A program made the translations under genes and the position numbers. A model generated the notes under the pieces. It did not search any database and was not told the origin of the DNA. It worked only from the letters and a program-made list of their open reading frames with translations. Shown here in pieces: positions 12,292 to 23,604 of a stretch of 64,000 bases of DNA; positions within the stretch are counted from its first letter, which is position 1; each line of letters begins with the position of its first letter. Source of the DNA: Massospora cicadina (lineage: Eukaryota > Entomophthoromycota > Entomophthoromycetes > Entomophthorales > Entomophthoraceae); assembly GCA_022478985.1 (NCBI GenBank), contig JAKSZP010000020.1:1-64000 (forward strand), written 5' to 3'.

Positions 12292-14230
12292 ATGGAAAAT
12301 ACTATCATCCCTGAAGACCAAATGACTGGTCAGTCAAGAAGCATTACTCAATGGGTTTGTACCTCGCGATACGCAACACTGCCCCTCGCAGCCTGAGAGG
12401 CCAGAACTTTTGGGCCGCCTTCCAACTCTCACTGCCCTCCCTTGATGGGAGCCAATACCAACTCCAGTACAAAAACCTTAATGATATCATCCAACAACTG
12501 ATAAACGGCATCTACTCCATGGGCGCCTGCTTCAGCCGCTCCTGTGCCTTTTCCATACCTTCTACAATGTGGGACCTCTATGACTCGGCCATACTACTGG
12601 CAGGGGAACTTGCCCTGGGGCCTGAATGCTACCTTCGTAACTTTGTCCACCTGCTATACATCACCTACTACAGCTAGTCAGGTTACACCATCAGGAGGTC
12701 TCCTGGCAACTGGGACTCACCTAGAATTTACACTCATACATCATTGACTTCTATGGTGCTGCCTCCTCCTTTATGCACGACAACTGTGAAGCCTTTATTA
12801 ATAACTGCAATTTATTAGTGAGATCCAGGATCATTTTTTAGTGCTAGACAGTGGAATCTCTGGCTACCTTGAGTATAAGCTGCGTCAAAACGCCCAGCTA
12901 CTTGAGGCGACTTGTAATCAGCATCTCCTCCAAGGCGAAGAACTGATACAATCCCTGCAAGGGCACTACTGAGAGATGGCCTCTCATGAATACCCTTCCA
13001 TGAGTGCAGGGCCAGAAGGACCTAGGGGGCCCAAAGGCCCCGAGGGGCATCCAGGGCCAGAAGGACCTCACGGACATCAAGGCTCTCAGGCCCTTTAACA
13101 TCTGGCGAACCCAAAGACCCATGGCGAAAGGATGTGATAACAGCCCTGGCTGCCCTACGTGATCAGATCCTAAATCTGGCGCTAGGGTGAAAACTTTGAT
13201 TGGATGGAGTCCCCCTTGACCCTAGGGTCTCTATCGAGGCATTGTCAGATGAAATGGATAACTTCAGTGCTTTTACTAAGCTCACAGACGCTCATATCTC
13301 CCAACTTGAACAAACTTTTTCGAGGGTTTAAAACCTGCTTGACCACCCTCAAAGGCCAGCTTCACCTTCAGAGCACCGAGATCCAATCCCTAAAGGAGCA
13401 GGTTGCAAATAAGGCTTCTGCTTCCACCCTCAGCCGAAATTGGGACTACATCCAGGAGGCCTTAGAAGGCTTGCAGCGACAGCTGAATCAGTGGGCTCCC
13501 CAAGATTATGCGGAAACTGAGATCTCTGAGCCGGTGCCCATCCCTGGTGTTAACACCCTTTCCACTCCTATCATAACTAACTTTAAACCTAGTTATAAGG
13601 AAAGGTTCACCCCCAGACGGGAAAATATCGCCTCCTTCCTGTAAGCCTTTGAGAGTTCCATGGAGGAGGCCACCAATCGGCAGAAGGTGAAGCATATCCA
13701 CTCCTGCCTAGATAGCACCGCATGGGAGATCATGACCCCCATTTGAAGAAGTGTAACACCTGGGAACAGTTCCATACAGCTTTGATCCAAGAGTTTGGCA
13801 GCAATCAAACTCTGGCCAACTAAAAGCAAGCGTTCATGGGTATCTGACTGAACAAAGGAGAAAGCTTACAGAGTTCGCCTGCTGCTTATATGTCTAAGCT
13901 CAACCCTTGGTCACCACGAATCATATCACCCTAGATGACTCTATCACCGCTGCCATTTCTGCCTTGGGATCCTATCCTGAGGTTCAAATGCATATGATTC
14001 AGCAGAAGAATGGGTTTACCTGTATTTGGGAGATCAATAAAGCACTCAACGAGATCCCTGCCTCGACTCTACACTTTAAGGCTACATCTACAGGCCCCTC
14101 TAACCGCCCTATGGTCCATGTGATTGAAAACCAGAAGAATCCATGACCTCAATGCACCTATTGTAATGGTTTCAAACATAGTGCCCAGGTCTGCTGGAAA
14201 TGACTTGTTGAGGAGGCAGGAAAAGGGCCG
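12292..14230 (+). pseudogene. Element C gag relic
   Basis: The probable start is the ATG at 12292 (MENTIIPEDQMTG). The frame shifts soon after. The best-preserved stretch is 13204-13644: a helical region with repeated Gln/Leu (FKTCLTTLKGQLHLQSTEIQ) followed by a proline-rich linker. The capsid-like part continues through 13907-14146. A complete zinc knuckle, CTYCNGFKHSAQVC, lies at 14153-14194 with all four ligands, but a TGA stands just before it. Near 13010-13090 the DNA holds a short GGxCCxxxGG-rich repeat (GGGCCAGAAGGACCT occurs twice), coding for a Gly/Pro-rich segment. Confidence 0.8.
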
Positions 14231-14429
14231 TCAGCATCAAGCACGAGGCGCTTCATGCTGACATCCCTACCCAGCCTCAAGTATCCTCCTTGACTGAACC
14301 TGAAACTGTCATACCGGGAGAAGGAGTTTCAGTATCTGATGAAAATAAAGAAGTTGATACTGCTTAATCTTCTTCTGATGATTCTCCAGTGTTCATCATG
14401 ATACCGCCCCAATTTGGAAGTCTAGTCAC

Positions 14430-14844
14430 TTAAGTCGCCATCCAGGTCCACAAGATTTTGGTCCTCGCCATTGTTGACATTGGCTCCCCCATGAACGTCA
14501 TATCTTCCAAGTTGATAAAACGGGTCAAGATCGCTCCAGACCTTCCACACTACATCGAATATGGCACAGCTGGCCCACAGTGTACCCGATCTATAGGAGC
14601 TTATTACTCTCTGCTGTTTCTGTTTGGAAAGCTTGCTGTGAACACCCCTTTGGTCGCACTAGACAACCCCAGTTATGACCTGCTCCTCAGGACTCAGTTC
14701 CTTCGAGACTATTTGGCAGTGCTTCATTACAATGGCGGCTTCCTCTCCCTACTAGGGCATCTGATCTTACTGATTTTCGAAACTTCTTATGAATCTAAGA
14801 TGGAGATCAAAGCCCTGGCCTGTCTACTGGAGAATGAGGACTGA
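14430..14844 (+). pseudogene. Element C aspartic protease
   Basis: An open stretch of about 128 codons with the retropepsin layout: AIVDIGSPMNVISSKLI, then YGTAGPQCTRSIGAY, then a flap-to-C-terminal part with NTPLVALDNPSYDLLLRTQFL. The active-site triad is Asp-Ile-Gly (GAC ATT GGC, 14476-14484) instead of Asp-Ser/Thr-Gly, a single C-to-T change from Thr. This would be expected to weaken or kill proteolysis even if the frame were open. No other family fits. Confidence 0.85.
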
Positions 14845-14919
14845 ATTGATTGGCTCAAGTATCATATCTGGGGCTCTTGAGTCTGGCTACCCCCTCCTGC
14901 TGCTGATGGATAGGAAGGC

Positions 14920-16215
14920 ATGCCGATCTACTTACCCAGGGCGACTACAGTACCCACAAAGTCCCAAGTCATTGCCAACACTTGGGTCCATGTCAACATT
15001 CCCTCAGGATACCTATTATTAATCCAAAGCCTGAACAACCCATCTCCTAAGGAAGTGCTGACCTGCCCCGGGATCCTTGATCCAGCATATGCCAGATCTA
15101 TATCAGTGTTGCTAGCCAACCTTACTGACAAACCCAAAGTCATAAATCCAAACAGTTCCGCCGCTTATGTCCTCCTTTTACCAATAGGAGCAGTTGCCAA
15201 TTTTCTAAGCTTTGGGGACTTGAGGGATTTTGGCTTGGAGTTGCCACCCTCAGTTAGTCTGGTTGAAGCTAATATTGGGAAGGACCTCTTGGATGACCAG
15301 CGACACAAGGTCCAGGAGTTGTTGGAGGAATACTTGGAACTATTCTCAACCTTGACCTATGACTTTGGAAGAATGAGCGGAGTCCTCCATCGCGTGGAAA
15401 CGGGGACGCTCCCCCTTTTTTGATCCTGACCTTACCAAAAAGCAAGGTCGAAGAGCCCAGGTGATGGTGGAACTTAAACAGCTACTCGACGCTGGGCTTC
15501 TGGTGCCATCACGCAGCCCTTGGGCCTCTCCTCTTCTGTTGGTTCAAAAGAAAGATGGCAGGCACTGGGTGGTGATGGATTATTGACGACTTAACTCATT
15601 CACTTAGAAGGATAGTTATCCTCTGCCCCAAATTGAAGATTCTCTATGTCTGCTTGCCAGTTCCCAGTACTTTTTGGCCATGGACCTCGCCAGCGGATAT
15701 TGGCAGGTTGAGCTCGCCCCTGAAGAATGAGCCAAGTGCGCTCTTATCGCCAATGAGGAGCTATTTGAGCCCACCTGGATGCCCCAAGGCCTTTGTAACG
15801 CTCCAGTCACTTTCCAGCGTGCCATGGACGGATCCTTGGGGACTTGAAGCTCTCATGTGTCCTCGTCTACCTGGATGACATTTTTGTTTTCTCGCGAACC
15901 TTCAATGGACATGTGGAGCATCTCAGGGAAGTCTTAGAAAAGCTTAGGAAGGCCTCTGTCAAGCTCAAGCTTTCAAAGTGCTCCTTCTTCCAGTCTGAGC
16001 TAGAGTTTCTTGGACACAAAGTCTCCAAGCGTGGCATCCAACCTATCCCTAACAAAGTTGACTCCATTGAGAAGATGTCAAGCCCCCAAATTTTAGGAGA
16101 TATCCAAGTCTTTCTTGGCATGGTGGGCTATTACCATCAGTTTATCCCACGGTTTGCCAACCGAGCCAAGCCACTTTTCTACCTCCTACAGAAGAATGTA
16201 CCGTTTGAGTGGTGA
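14920..16215 (+). pseudogene. Element C reverse transcriptase
   Basis: Linker and RT. The pre-RT block is at 14920-15423 (LLEEYLELFSTLTYDFG, LHRVETG). A frameshift at about 15420 follows. RT shows SPWASPLLLVQKKDG near 15515, VVMDY then a TGA (15584-15586; one transition from CGA) before RLNS, FLAMDLASGYWQ near 15670, and MPQGLCNAP near 15780. The catalytic YLDD is intact at 15868-15879, in an open segment (15844-16215) that also holds the thumb/connection motifs FLGHKVSKRGI and FLGMVGYYHQFIPRFA. Stops elsewhere are mostly CGA-to-TGA or TGG-to-TGA type. Confidence 0.9.
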
Positions 16216-16720
16216 CCTGAACAGGGGCAGGCTTTTAACGCTTTACGTATGGCTCTATATAATAAACCTGTTCTAGTTCACCCTCGCTTAGACCAACCCT
16301 TTTTGTTGTTCATGGATGCAAGTGATGTTGTCAAGAAGGCTATCCTATCCCAACATGATTAAAACCAGGTCAACCACCCCATGGCCTATTTTAGTAAAAT
16401 GCTAAGTAAAGCTGAGCGGAACTTCAGCGTCACCTAGAGAGAATGTCTAGCCATCCTAAAAGCCATCAAAAAATTTTGGCCTTACCTCTACAGTACCCAT
16501 TTTACTATTATTACAAACCATTCCTCTCTCTGGTGGCTCCAACAAATGAAAGACCCAGATGGTCGGCTAGCCAGGTGGGTTCTACAACTGCAAAGCTATA
16601 ATTTCACCATTGTCCATTGCGCAGGCATGATTCACCAGAATGCTGATGGACCTTCTCGGATGCTGGTTTTAGCAGTCTTGACCCTGAGGAAGATTGTCTA
16701 TATGACCTGATAGGACACCC
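16216..16720 (+). pseudogene. Element C RNase H
   Basis: Follows RT in frame after a TGA at 16213. Contains FLLFMDASD (first Asp), RECLAILKAIKKF (catalytic Glu), ITNHSSLWWLQQ (second Asp position is Asn, 'TNHSSL' for the usual TDHxxL) and IHQNADGPSR (last Asp present). Two further stops are visible. RNase H removes the RNA strand during reverse transcription; this copy has lost at least one acidic residue. Confidence 0.82.
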
Positions 16721-16759
16721 CGAGCAATGGGAATTGGAAACTCCTGAGGTCCAGGCCAA

Positions 16760-17890
16760 ACTCCACAGAATGACTCAAGACATACAAATTAAGGATGAGC
16801 TACTCTACAAGAAGGTCAACACGAAGTGGCTCCCTTATATCCGCCCCTCCTCTTGAACTGATGTCATCCTCGAAGGCCATTCAACTGTGAGACATGGGGC
16901 AGTTAAGAAGACTCACAAATGGCTGAAGTCACGATGCTACTGGGACTGAATGGTAGAAACCATCCAAGAGGTCTTAAAGGCTTGTATGACCTGCCAATCC
17001 CATGACTGCGCCAAACCTCAATTTCAACACTCCGTCGTTGCCCCAACTGGGCCCTTCAAAGTCGTTAGCATCAACGTGGTGGGTCCCCTTCCCACAGGAT
17101 TGCATGGCCACAAGTATATTATCTTGAAGGTGGACCACTTAACTAAGTGGGTTGAGGCGATTTCAGTTCCCGCTGCCACTGCCAAGGCACAGCTCTTTTC
17201 CTTGTTTGTTCCATTTTCACCCAGCACGGGTTCCCCAGACCTTACGTTCAGAAAATGTATTGAACTTCACCTCTCAGGTAGTACAAGAACTAACTTTGTT
17301 ATTTGGTACTACCCAGAGTTTCACTGCCCCTTACCACCCATCCACTAATGGGGCGGTAGAATGTGCTAACGGAACTTTTATTTTCCATCCTACAGAAGGT
17401 GAGCGCCTTGGATTTTGCCCGTTGGAACCATTATCTACCCAGCGCCTTGCTTGCCTACAGGGTGAGCTATCAACATGTCATCAAGATGTCCCCATTTAAA
17501 GCCCTATATGGGCGAGCACCTTAGCTAACAAATAGCGTCCAGCCACTGCTCAAAGCCTCCACACCTGAGAACTTCAAATTAACTATGAGGGCTTTAGCCA
17601 ATAAATTGTCCAGCTTTAATCCCAAGCCACTCAAGGAATTATCACCACCAATAAAAGAGAGACATCCCAGTTTAATCTCAGATGACCCTCCTTACCAATT
17701 TTCAATTAGGTGACCTCATTCTCTTTTATCACCATCGACCTGGAGGCTGACAAAATAATCTAGACGTACTTTGGTCTGGACCCTATAAAGTCATTCATAG
17801 GGTAAAGTCTGAGTACTCCATTGATGACGTAAACTATGGGACCATAGTAAACTGGGTGCATGGTCAGTTCCTGCAGCCATATTCCCCCTT
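16760..17890 (+). pseudogene. Element C integrase
   Basis: N-terminal HHCC zinc region at about 16870-17010 (GHSTVRHGAVKKTHKW ... CMTCQ). The core begins with KVVSINVVGPLPTG at 17060-17100; the first catalytic Asp is Asn (AAC 17073-17075). The second catalytic region is frameshifted near 17210 and continues in the next frame. YHPSTNGAVECANGT (17335-17375) keeps the catalytic Glu. The C-terminal region to 17890 is broken. No chromodomain seen. DNA strand transfer by this copy is not expected. Confidence 0.87.
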
Positions 17891-17896
17891 CAACAG

Positions 17897-17913
17897 GATC
17901 TTAAGGGGGGCGT
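17897..17913 (+). other. Element C polypurine tract
   Basis: AGGATCTTAAGGGGGGC immediately upstream of the 3' LTR. A related tract (GAGGGGGC) precedes the element Z LTR. Confidence 0.7.
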
Positions 17914-18324
17914 TGTTGGAATTTGATATAACAACCAAATCAAATTCCCCACTTCTGGATTGGGCCATGCTGAATCAGTCATCGAACCTAACCAAGCTAA
18001 ACTAATTTCAGGATCCTCCTCCCCTATTCCTGAGTCACTTGGGGTGGCGTTTCCACCCATTTGGTCAGTTGGGCGACACAATCCATTGAGGATGCCCATG
18101 AGGAGGCCATTCCTAAAAGATCAGTAAAGATCCTGAATGGATGAGGCCTCAACGATCCCTGAGGCACCAAGTCCCAACACACCCTATAAATATTGAAACC
18201 TTTTGATTTAATAAAGCATTTGGTAGTCTAACCCAATTTTCCATTTCCTTCTTAGCGCTCTTTCCAAATTTCCAGTGAGACACCTATGAACCTCAGCGCC
18301 AGTCTAGAAACTGTAGCACTGACA
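17914..18324 (+). repeat. Element C 3' LTR
   Basis: 411 bp, TGTTGGAATTTGA...GCACTGACA, co-linear with the 5' LTR and followed by the GCAAT target duplication at 18325-18329. Confidence 0.92.
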
Positions 18325-20370
18325 GCAATACTAAATGAATTGAAGTTGCCATGCGTCCTGGTGTACTTGGATGATATAAATGTGTTCATTAGGACATTTA
18401 ATGACCATTTGCACCTTTTAAAGGAAGTGTTCAAGAGACTATCCATGGTCAACTTGAAGTATATGCTGAGGAAGTGTCACTTCTTCAAGAAAGAGTTGGA
18501 ATACCTGGGATTTGTTATTGACTCTAGTAAATTGCAGCTGAAGCCCAGAAGATTGAAGCCATGAGCGAATGGATGTGCCAAAGAGTGTCCGAGGTATCCA
18601 AGTGTTCCTGGAATGGTAAGATTTATAGAAGATATATTTGGGATTTTGCATTAATCTCTGAGCCCCTATTCCATCTGTTGAAGGGTCCAAAAAGGATTTG
18701 TTTGAATATAGAAGCCCAGAAATCCTTTGATGATTTATACCAGTACTTAATATATTCTCCATTTTTGAAATATCCGAATTTTGATTCAGAATTTATAATG
18801 CAAACTGATGCTTCATTGATGACAATTGGCGCCATATTGAGCCAAGTAAATAAACTTGGGGACAAACATCTGGTGGCATATGTGAGCTGGACACTCTCAG
18901 CCGCTGATAGAAACTACATCATTTCTGAGCGTGAATGCCTTGCAGTCATTTACGCCTGTAAACAGTTTTGGTGTACATCCATAGAATGCACTTCAAAGTG
19001 GTGACGGACCACTCCTCATTGCGTTGGCTTCACAATCTATGAGAACCAGAAGGATGACTGGCCCAATGGGCACTAAAGCTACAGGCTTACAATATGAGAT
19101 AGTCAACCAAGCAGGTGCTTCTCATCATATTGCAGATGGATTATTGTGGTTACTAATGTTCCAGATGGTATCCCAGCAGGCTTATGAACTATTACAGCGA
19201 TTGGCCAACAAAGAATATGGGAATGAGCCCAGAGAAATCCAAGGTGCACTTTGAAAAGTTATGGAAAACACCAAGACCATGGATGGACAAGTCTTCAAGA
19301 TGATCAATGGGAAGTGATTTTTATTCCCAAAGCCCTCAGAATGAGCAGCTATCATTCAAGCCACTTATAAGGTTGTCAAGAACGGAGGCCTGAGAAAAAC
19401 AACTGACCATATTCACCAGTACTACTGGGAGTCCATCAGCTACAATGTCGCGGACTATCTGGCTTGCTGTGTGGATTTCCAGTTGCAAAAGCCACATAAG
19501 AATACGGCTGAATACTGACTAGTCCGCTGTGGATTTGCTTGGCATATGATGTCCATTGACATGGTGGGACCGCTGATGATGAGCACAGGGGGATTCAAGT
19601 ACATGATAGTTGCAATCAATCATCTAACAATATGGGTCAAGACATAGGCCCTGGAGAAAGTAGATGCTACCATTACTGCAAAGTTCATCCTAGATCAAGT
19701 AATATACTAACATGGATGCTTACAGGTCCTGCTGAGCGACAATGGGATAAATTTCACGACTCATGTGATCCTATAATTAAATGAATTATTGGGCATCTGA
19801 GGAGTCATGTCTTTACCCTACTGGCTGAAGATGGACGGACTGGTAGAAAGAGTTAATGGGACGCTGGCTGCAACGCTGAGGAAGCTAGTCACAGTAAGAA
19901 CTTCTGCGTTGATAATGTACCTGAGTTTGGTGAAATTCACCTACAATAGCACTCATTTACAGCAACAGGAAAAATGCTATTTGAGTTGCTATATAGAAGG
20001 AAGGCTGCGTTGCTAACAATTTTATATTTGGTGGTGGAACCAACATTGGGGATGAGTGCTGAGCAGTAATTGAACTTATTGACAAATATCCTGATCAAAA
20101 TGCAATCGCAAGCATTTGATATGACTTTGAAGAAAAGGATTTGAGTAAAAATGACAGATAATAAGAACTGACCAGCCTTATCAGAATATGAATTGCCAAA
20201 AGAGTTTCCTATTGCAATACACATGATTTCAGGAGAGTAAAACAAGGTGGATGCATTGTGTTTGGGTCCATTTAAAATTATTGGCAAGATGGTGATGGAT
20301 TCCTACTCCATCAAGAACTTTTTGGATGGAATAATAGTAAATCGAGTCCATGCTAAGTATTTAAAGCAAT
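18325..20370 (+). pseudogene. Element B RT 3' half, RNase H and integrase
   Basis: Continuation of B pol after the nested insertion. RT YLDDINVF near 18366 is intact; then CHFFKKELEYLGFVID. RNase H lies at about 18640-19150 (MQTDASLMTIGAILSQ, SERECLAVIYACKQF, VTDHSSLRW, ASHHIADGL), with its acidic residues recognisable. Integrase lies at about 19260-20010: MMSIDMVGPLMM near 19550, LSDNGINFTTHV near 19735, and DGLVERVNGTLAATLRKL near 19840, so D, D and E are all present although stops and shifts separate them. The C-terminal domain fragment GPFKIIGKMVMDSYSI...NRVHAKYLK ends near 20370 in a stop. Confidence 0.87.
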
Positions 20371-22372
20371 AGATCGATGAAAAAAAATAAAAAGAGTTCC
20401 CAAAGGACCATGTCCCTTAAGTTTTTTTTGTCCTAAGGATTTGGTTTAGTCTGAAAAAAGGACCGTTGAACCAAAATAGATGGTTAAGTTATAAAAGAGT
20501 AAGACCTCTGAACCATAGAAAACTGATAGGTCTGATTATACCTAGGATCCAGCTTGTGGGATTAAAATAAAAGGATGGACCGCTGAACCAAAAAAAGGTC
20601 AAGTTACACGGGAAAAAAAAGAAAAAATAAAAGATTGATAACAATATGGATAAAAAAGAAAGAAAGAGATTATTAAAACGCATAGAAAAAACGATATATT
20701 TTTCATTGGTTATCCTCAATTTGTGGATGAATCCGCCTATGTCAGCTATTGGTGCAGGGAGGATGGTTTGCAGTAGGAGTAAATAGCCCATTAAAGTCTA
20801 TGTGAGATTGGACGTTAGTGAGGGCTAGACCTACATAAAACCAAGTTTATTGAGAGGATGAAGATCCCTGCAAAAAAGTGACTAGGGGAAGAGAAATAGA
20901 AATGTCAGAATATGTCAAACAAAATACCCCAGAGCAGGGAGGAAAGCAATAGTACAAAAAGAGACAGTCATCAAATAACCCTGAGTAATTCTGATATGGC
21001 AGTGGAGCTGGAAGAATGGTCTCAAGCGCTTGCTGTTGGGCTTCATCAAGAACACTGGACATATGGGCTGGTTTTGAGCAAGGGATACTAGGCGGGGGTT
21101 TCCAAATCATGTCCCATATTAAAGCCATCAGTGGAAGATACTGATGGGACGCTCCAGAAACGAGATAGTTGTGCAAGGAGCAAATAGCATCTTGCAGGCA
21201 ATGACTACAAGCTTCTTGGAAGCTGAAGAAGAATGAGCTATGGAAGCCAGTAGAGGCTGGAAGCTTCGTGGCCCAACTTCAAAGAACTTGGCTGGCAAAG
21301 AGAAGAGCATAGGCTGCAACATCTCAAACTAGGATTTTTCAAGATTGGAAGAGTTAAGAGCTATGCAAAAAGCCTCGGTGACTTGGGCCCTTAATTCTGC
21401 ATAGGGGAGTTCAAAATGTACGTTGTTTCTGATGGATAGTTCAGTGGCCAAGACAGCTGGCTTGTAATATTGACCAAGTCAGGAGATGAACTAGGGAAGC
21501 AAGTTTGATCTGACGAGGAACAAAAGAAGAGAGTGGAGGGCATTGCTTCAGGAGGTTTGACAATGATGGTAGGAGTATCTGCAAATGGAGCTGAATACAG
21601 GAGAGTTTCAAAATCTAGCTCAGGAATTGACAACAGAGGAAGGATTGGTTGTGAGTCATTCGAAACAATTACTAACTGGGTTTTGTCAGGGTTGGTTACC
21701 ATTTCTGGTAATTCCATGAAAGGACTGGCTATGGGTACTTGACTGGGAGTATGAGTCCTGAAAGGACCATAGAAGAGGTTCCGGCATGAAGATTATCTCA
21801 TTAGATGGAAGAGCCAAAGGTCTTTATCAGACAAGCTATTGAGCATCTATTGGTACTGAGACTCATAATTTGAAACGTGAGTTGGATAAGAGGGGAATAT
21901 CAGACTTATATGATAGTCAACATTATGCACTCTGAAATCAATTAAGCTCTGATTTTTAAGAAATAAATCTCAAAATTAATGGGATAAGCTCTCAAGAGAA
22001 GAACTAAGAATGATATGAGCCAAAAAAGGTTATTACGAGAAAATACCAAGGGCGAACATAAATGAGAATTCTTAATTGCACTGCAAAATGAACAATGACA
22101 GCAAGAATCTCCTATCAAGGATTAGGAGAAATTCAGGAAATTAAGGATGCTGGACCAAGAACCTTAATATGACAGCAGGTCATATGCCCTGACAGAGGAA
22201 AACCAGATCCTGGGATTAATATCGTCATAAGTAAATTGATCAGCCCAACATGACAGAAGGTCATGGGGACTGCGCTCTGAGTAGGCAGTAGTGAGCAGGA
22301 AGAGGAAGAGAGCTGCATGCTGAAGGTCATTCCAAGCAGCGTTGAGTACTGATTAATCATACTCTTTTTTAG
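20371..22372. other. Element B 3' internal region with minus-strand coding remnants
   Basis: Two kilobases between integrase and the antisense CCHC module. It opens with an A/T-rich stretch holding two GGACCG(T/C)TGAACC copies (about 20460 and 20577). Minus-strand open stretches at 20847-21176 (WKPPPSIPCSKPAHMSSVLD, QQALETILPAPLPYQN) and 21391-21717 (acidic and Pro/Ser-rich) read like decayed protein but I do not recognise a family. They could be an antisense accessory gene of the element or an inserted fragment. The plus strand shows nothing convincing. Confidence 0.4.
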
Positions 22373-23560
22373 CACTAGTGGTGCTTAACCCAAAAGGGGG
22401 GAGCCGCCGCGCATCTTTATTTGCAAATGGGCCAAACAAAGGGATTATCATAAATTAAAAAAAATTCCTAATATAGCCCCTAAGTTATCATCCTAGGGTG
22501 CCATATCAGAAGGTGAGGAAGCTTTGAGGAAACTTTTGTCTGGCGCCCACTTTAGCTGGCGGACCATGGTGGACAACATAGGGGTAGGGGTATCAACGAC
22601 ATGGGGCATTAGGAGGTATAGCTGCGGGTTTTCTTTATTTATGAGGCCAGCAGTATCCATCGCCTCAACGTATTGAGCAAGTTGATGCTCAGCGTAAGTG
22701 ATGAGAGTTGGCACACAAGTGAAAGTCTTGATGCGCTTTTGGGTTTGGGGATAGTTAAGGTCAAAAAGAGGGGTTTTTGCAGCATCAATGCAAAAGCAGC
22801 TCGCACCAAAAGCGAGCTCCTTAATCTCATATTTTGCATCTTCCTCAAAATCATTGAGAAATTAGGGGATAGGAATACCCTCAACCAGGGGTTCCATTGC
22901 CCCATGGAGTTGCTGGTGTGGGAGGGTGTTATCAGGAGCAGCAGCAGCTTCAACTGCCATTTTATTTATATTTTTATAAACTGGAAAACCATTTTTTGGG
23001 CGAAAATGGCGGGGGCGCAAATTGGGAGGATTGACAAAGAATTCCTCCAAATCAAAATTAGGCTTAACAATATAAGCCCAATCCAAATCATCAATCCATT
23101 TGAGCTCTTCAAATTGATTTAAATCAGCTAGTGCTGGCCCAGCCACTGTAGCTGGCAGGTTGGCAGCACCTGATTGGTTACAAGCTGTTGACCATGGCAG
23201 CTCAGCTGAAACTGTCACAGCCATTGGCTCAGGGTGCCATAATTTGACCAAACCTTAAATTATTTAAAATTTTTGATTGGCTGTGGCTTTAGAAGCCACG
23301 CCAGAAATTGCTGAGTATGGGGGCGGGAGGATCACACCCCATTTGAAAAATTGGGGTGATGCAGCTTTTGGGGCAGCGCTGGAAGGGGGAGCAACGGAAG
23401 CGGCAGAAGCCTAAGCCATAGGGCACTTGTGCTTTATGTGATCGAGCATAAAACACAAGGGGCAGATGGCGCGGCCATTTTTGACATGCGCTCACTGATT
23501 AATCATAATCCATTTGAACAAATGAAGTATTTGACTGAGTATCCAAAGTGGTGTTCTCAT
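22373..23560 (-). pseudogene. Antisense CCHC-knuckle protein relic inside element B (module X)
   Basis: Minus-strand coding relic. In translation order: a zinc knuckle CPLCFMLDHIKHKC (CX2CX4HX4C, all ligands, about 23440-23490), then an Ala/Pro-rich linker, then 22862-23251 (LADLNQFEELKWIDDLDWAY ... VEAAAAPDNTLPHQQLHGAM), then 22493-22714 (ITYAEHQLAQYVEAMDTAGL). The same protein in the same order lies at 24750-26480. It resembles a retroelement nucleic-acid-binding protein (LINE ORF1 or gag) but runs opposite to the host element. Family not identified with confidence. Confidence 0.55.
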
Positions 23561-23587
23561 GTCCCAATCCTTTTTTGCTGAAAATTT

Positions 23588-23604
23588 AGGCAAGAGGGAG
23601 ATGT
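23588..23604 (+). other. Element B polypurine tract (probable)
   Basis: TAGGCAAGAGGGAGATG directly before the 3' LTR at 23605. Confidence 0.5.

Larger units (their letters stand above)
11817..18324 (+). mobile_element. Element C: complete Ty3/gypsy LTR retrotransposon nested in B
   Basis: A 6.5-kb element inserted into the RT of element B in the same orientation. LTRs are 11817-12231 and 17914-18324 and the 5-bp target duplication is GCAAT (11812-11816 and 18325-18329). It has a primer site, gag with an intact CCHC knuckle, protease, RT, RNase H, integrase and a polypurine tract, in the standard Ty3 order. Several in-frame stops and replaced catalytic residues (see parts) show it is inactive, though it is better preserved than A, B or Z. 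Confidence 0.93.

Noticed and set aside
22673..23122. Plus-strand open stretch of 149 codons
   Set aside because: Antisense shadow of module X, which has a duplicated and conserved minus-strand protein.
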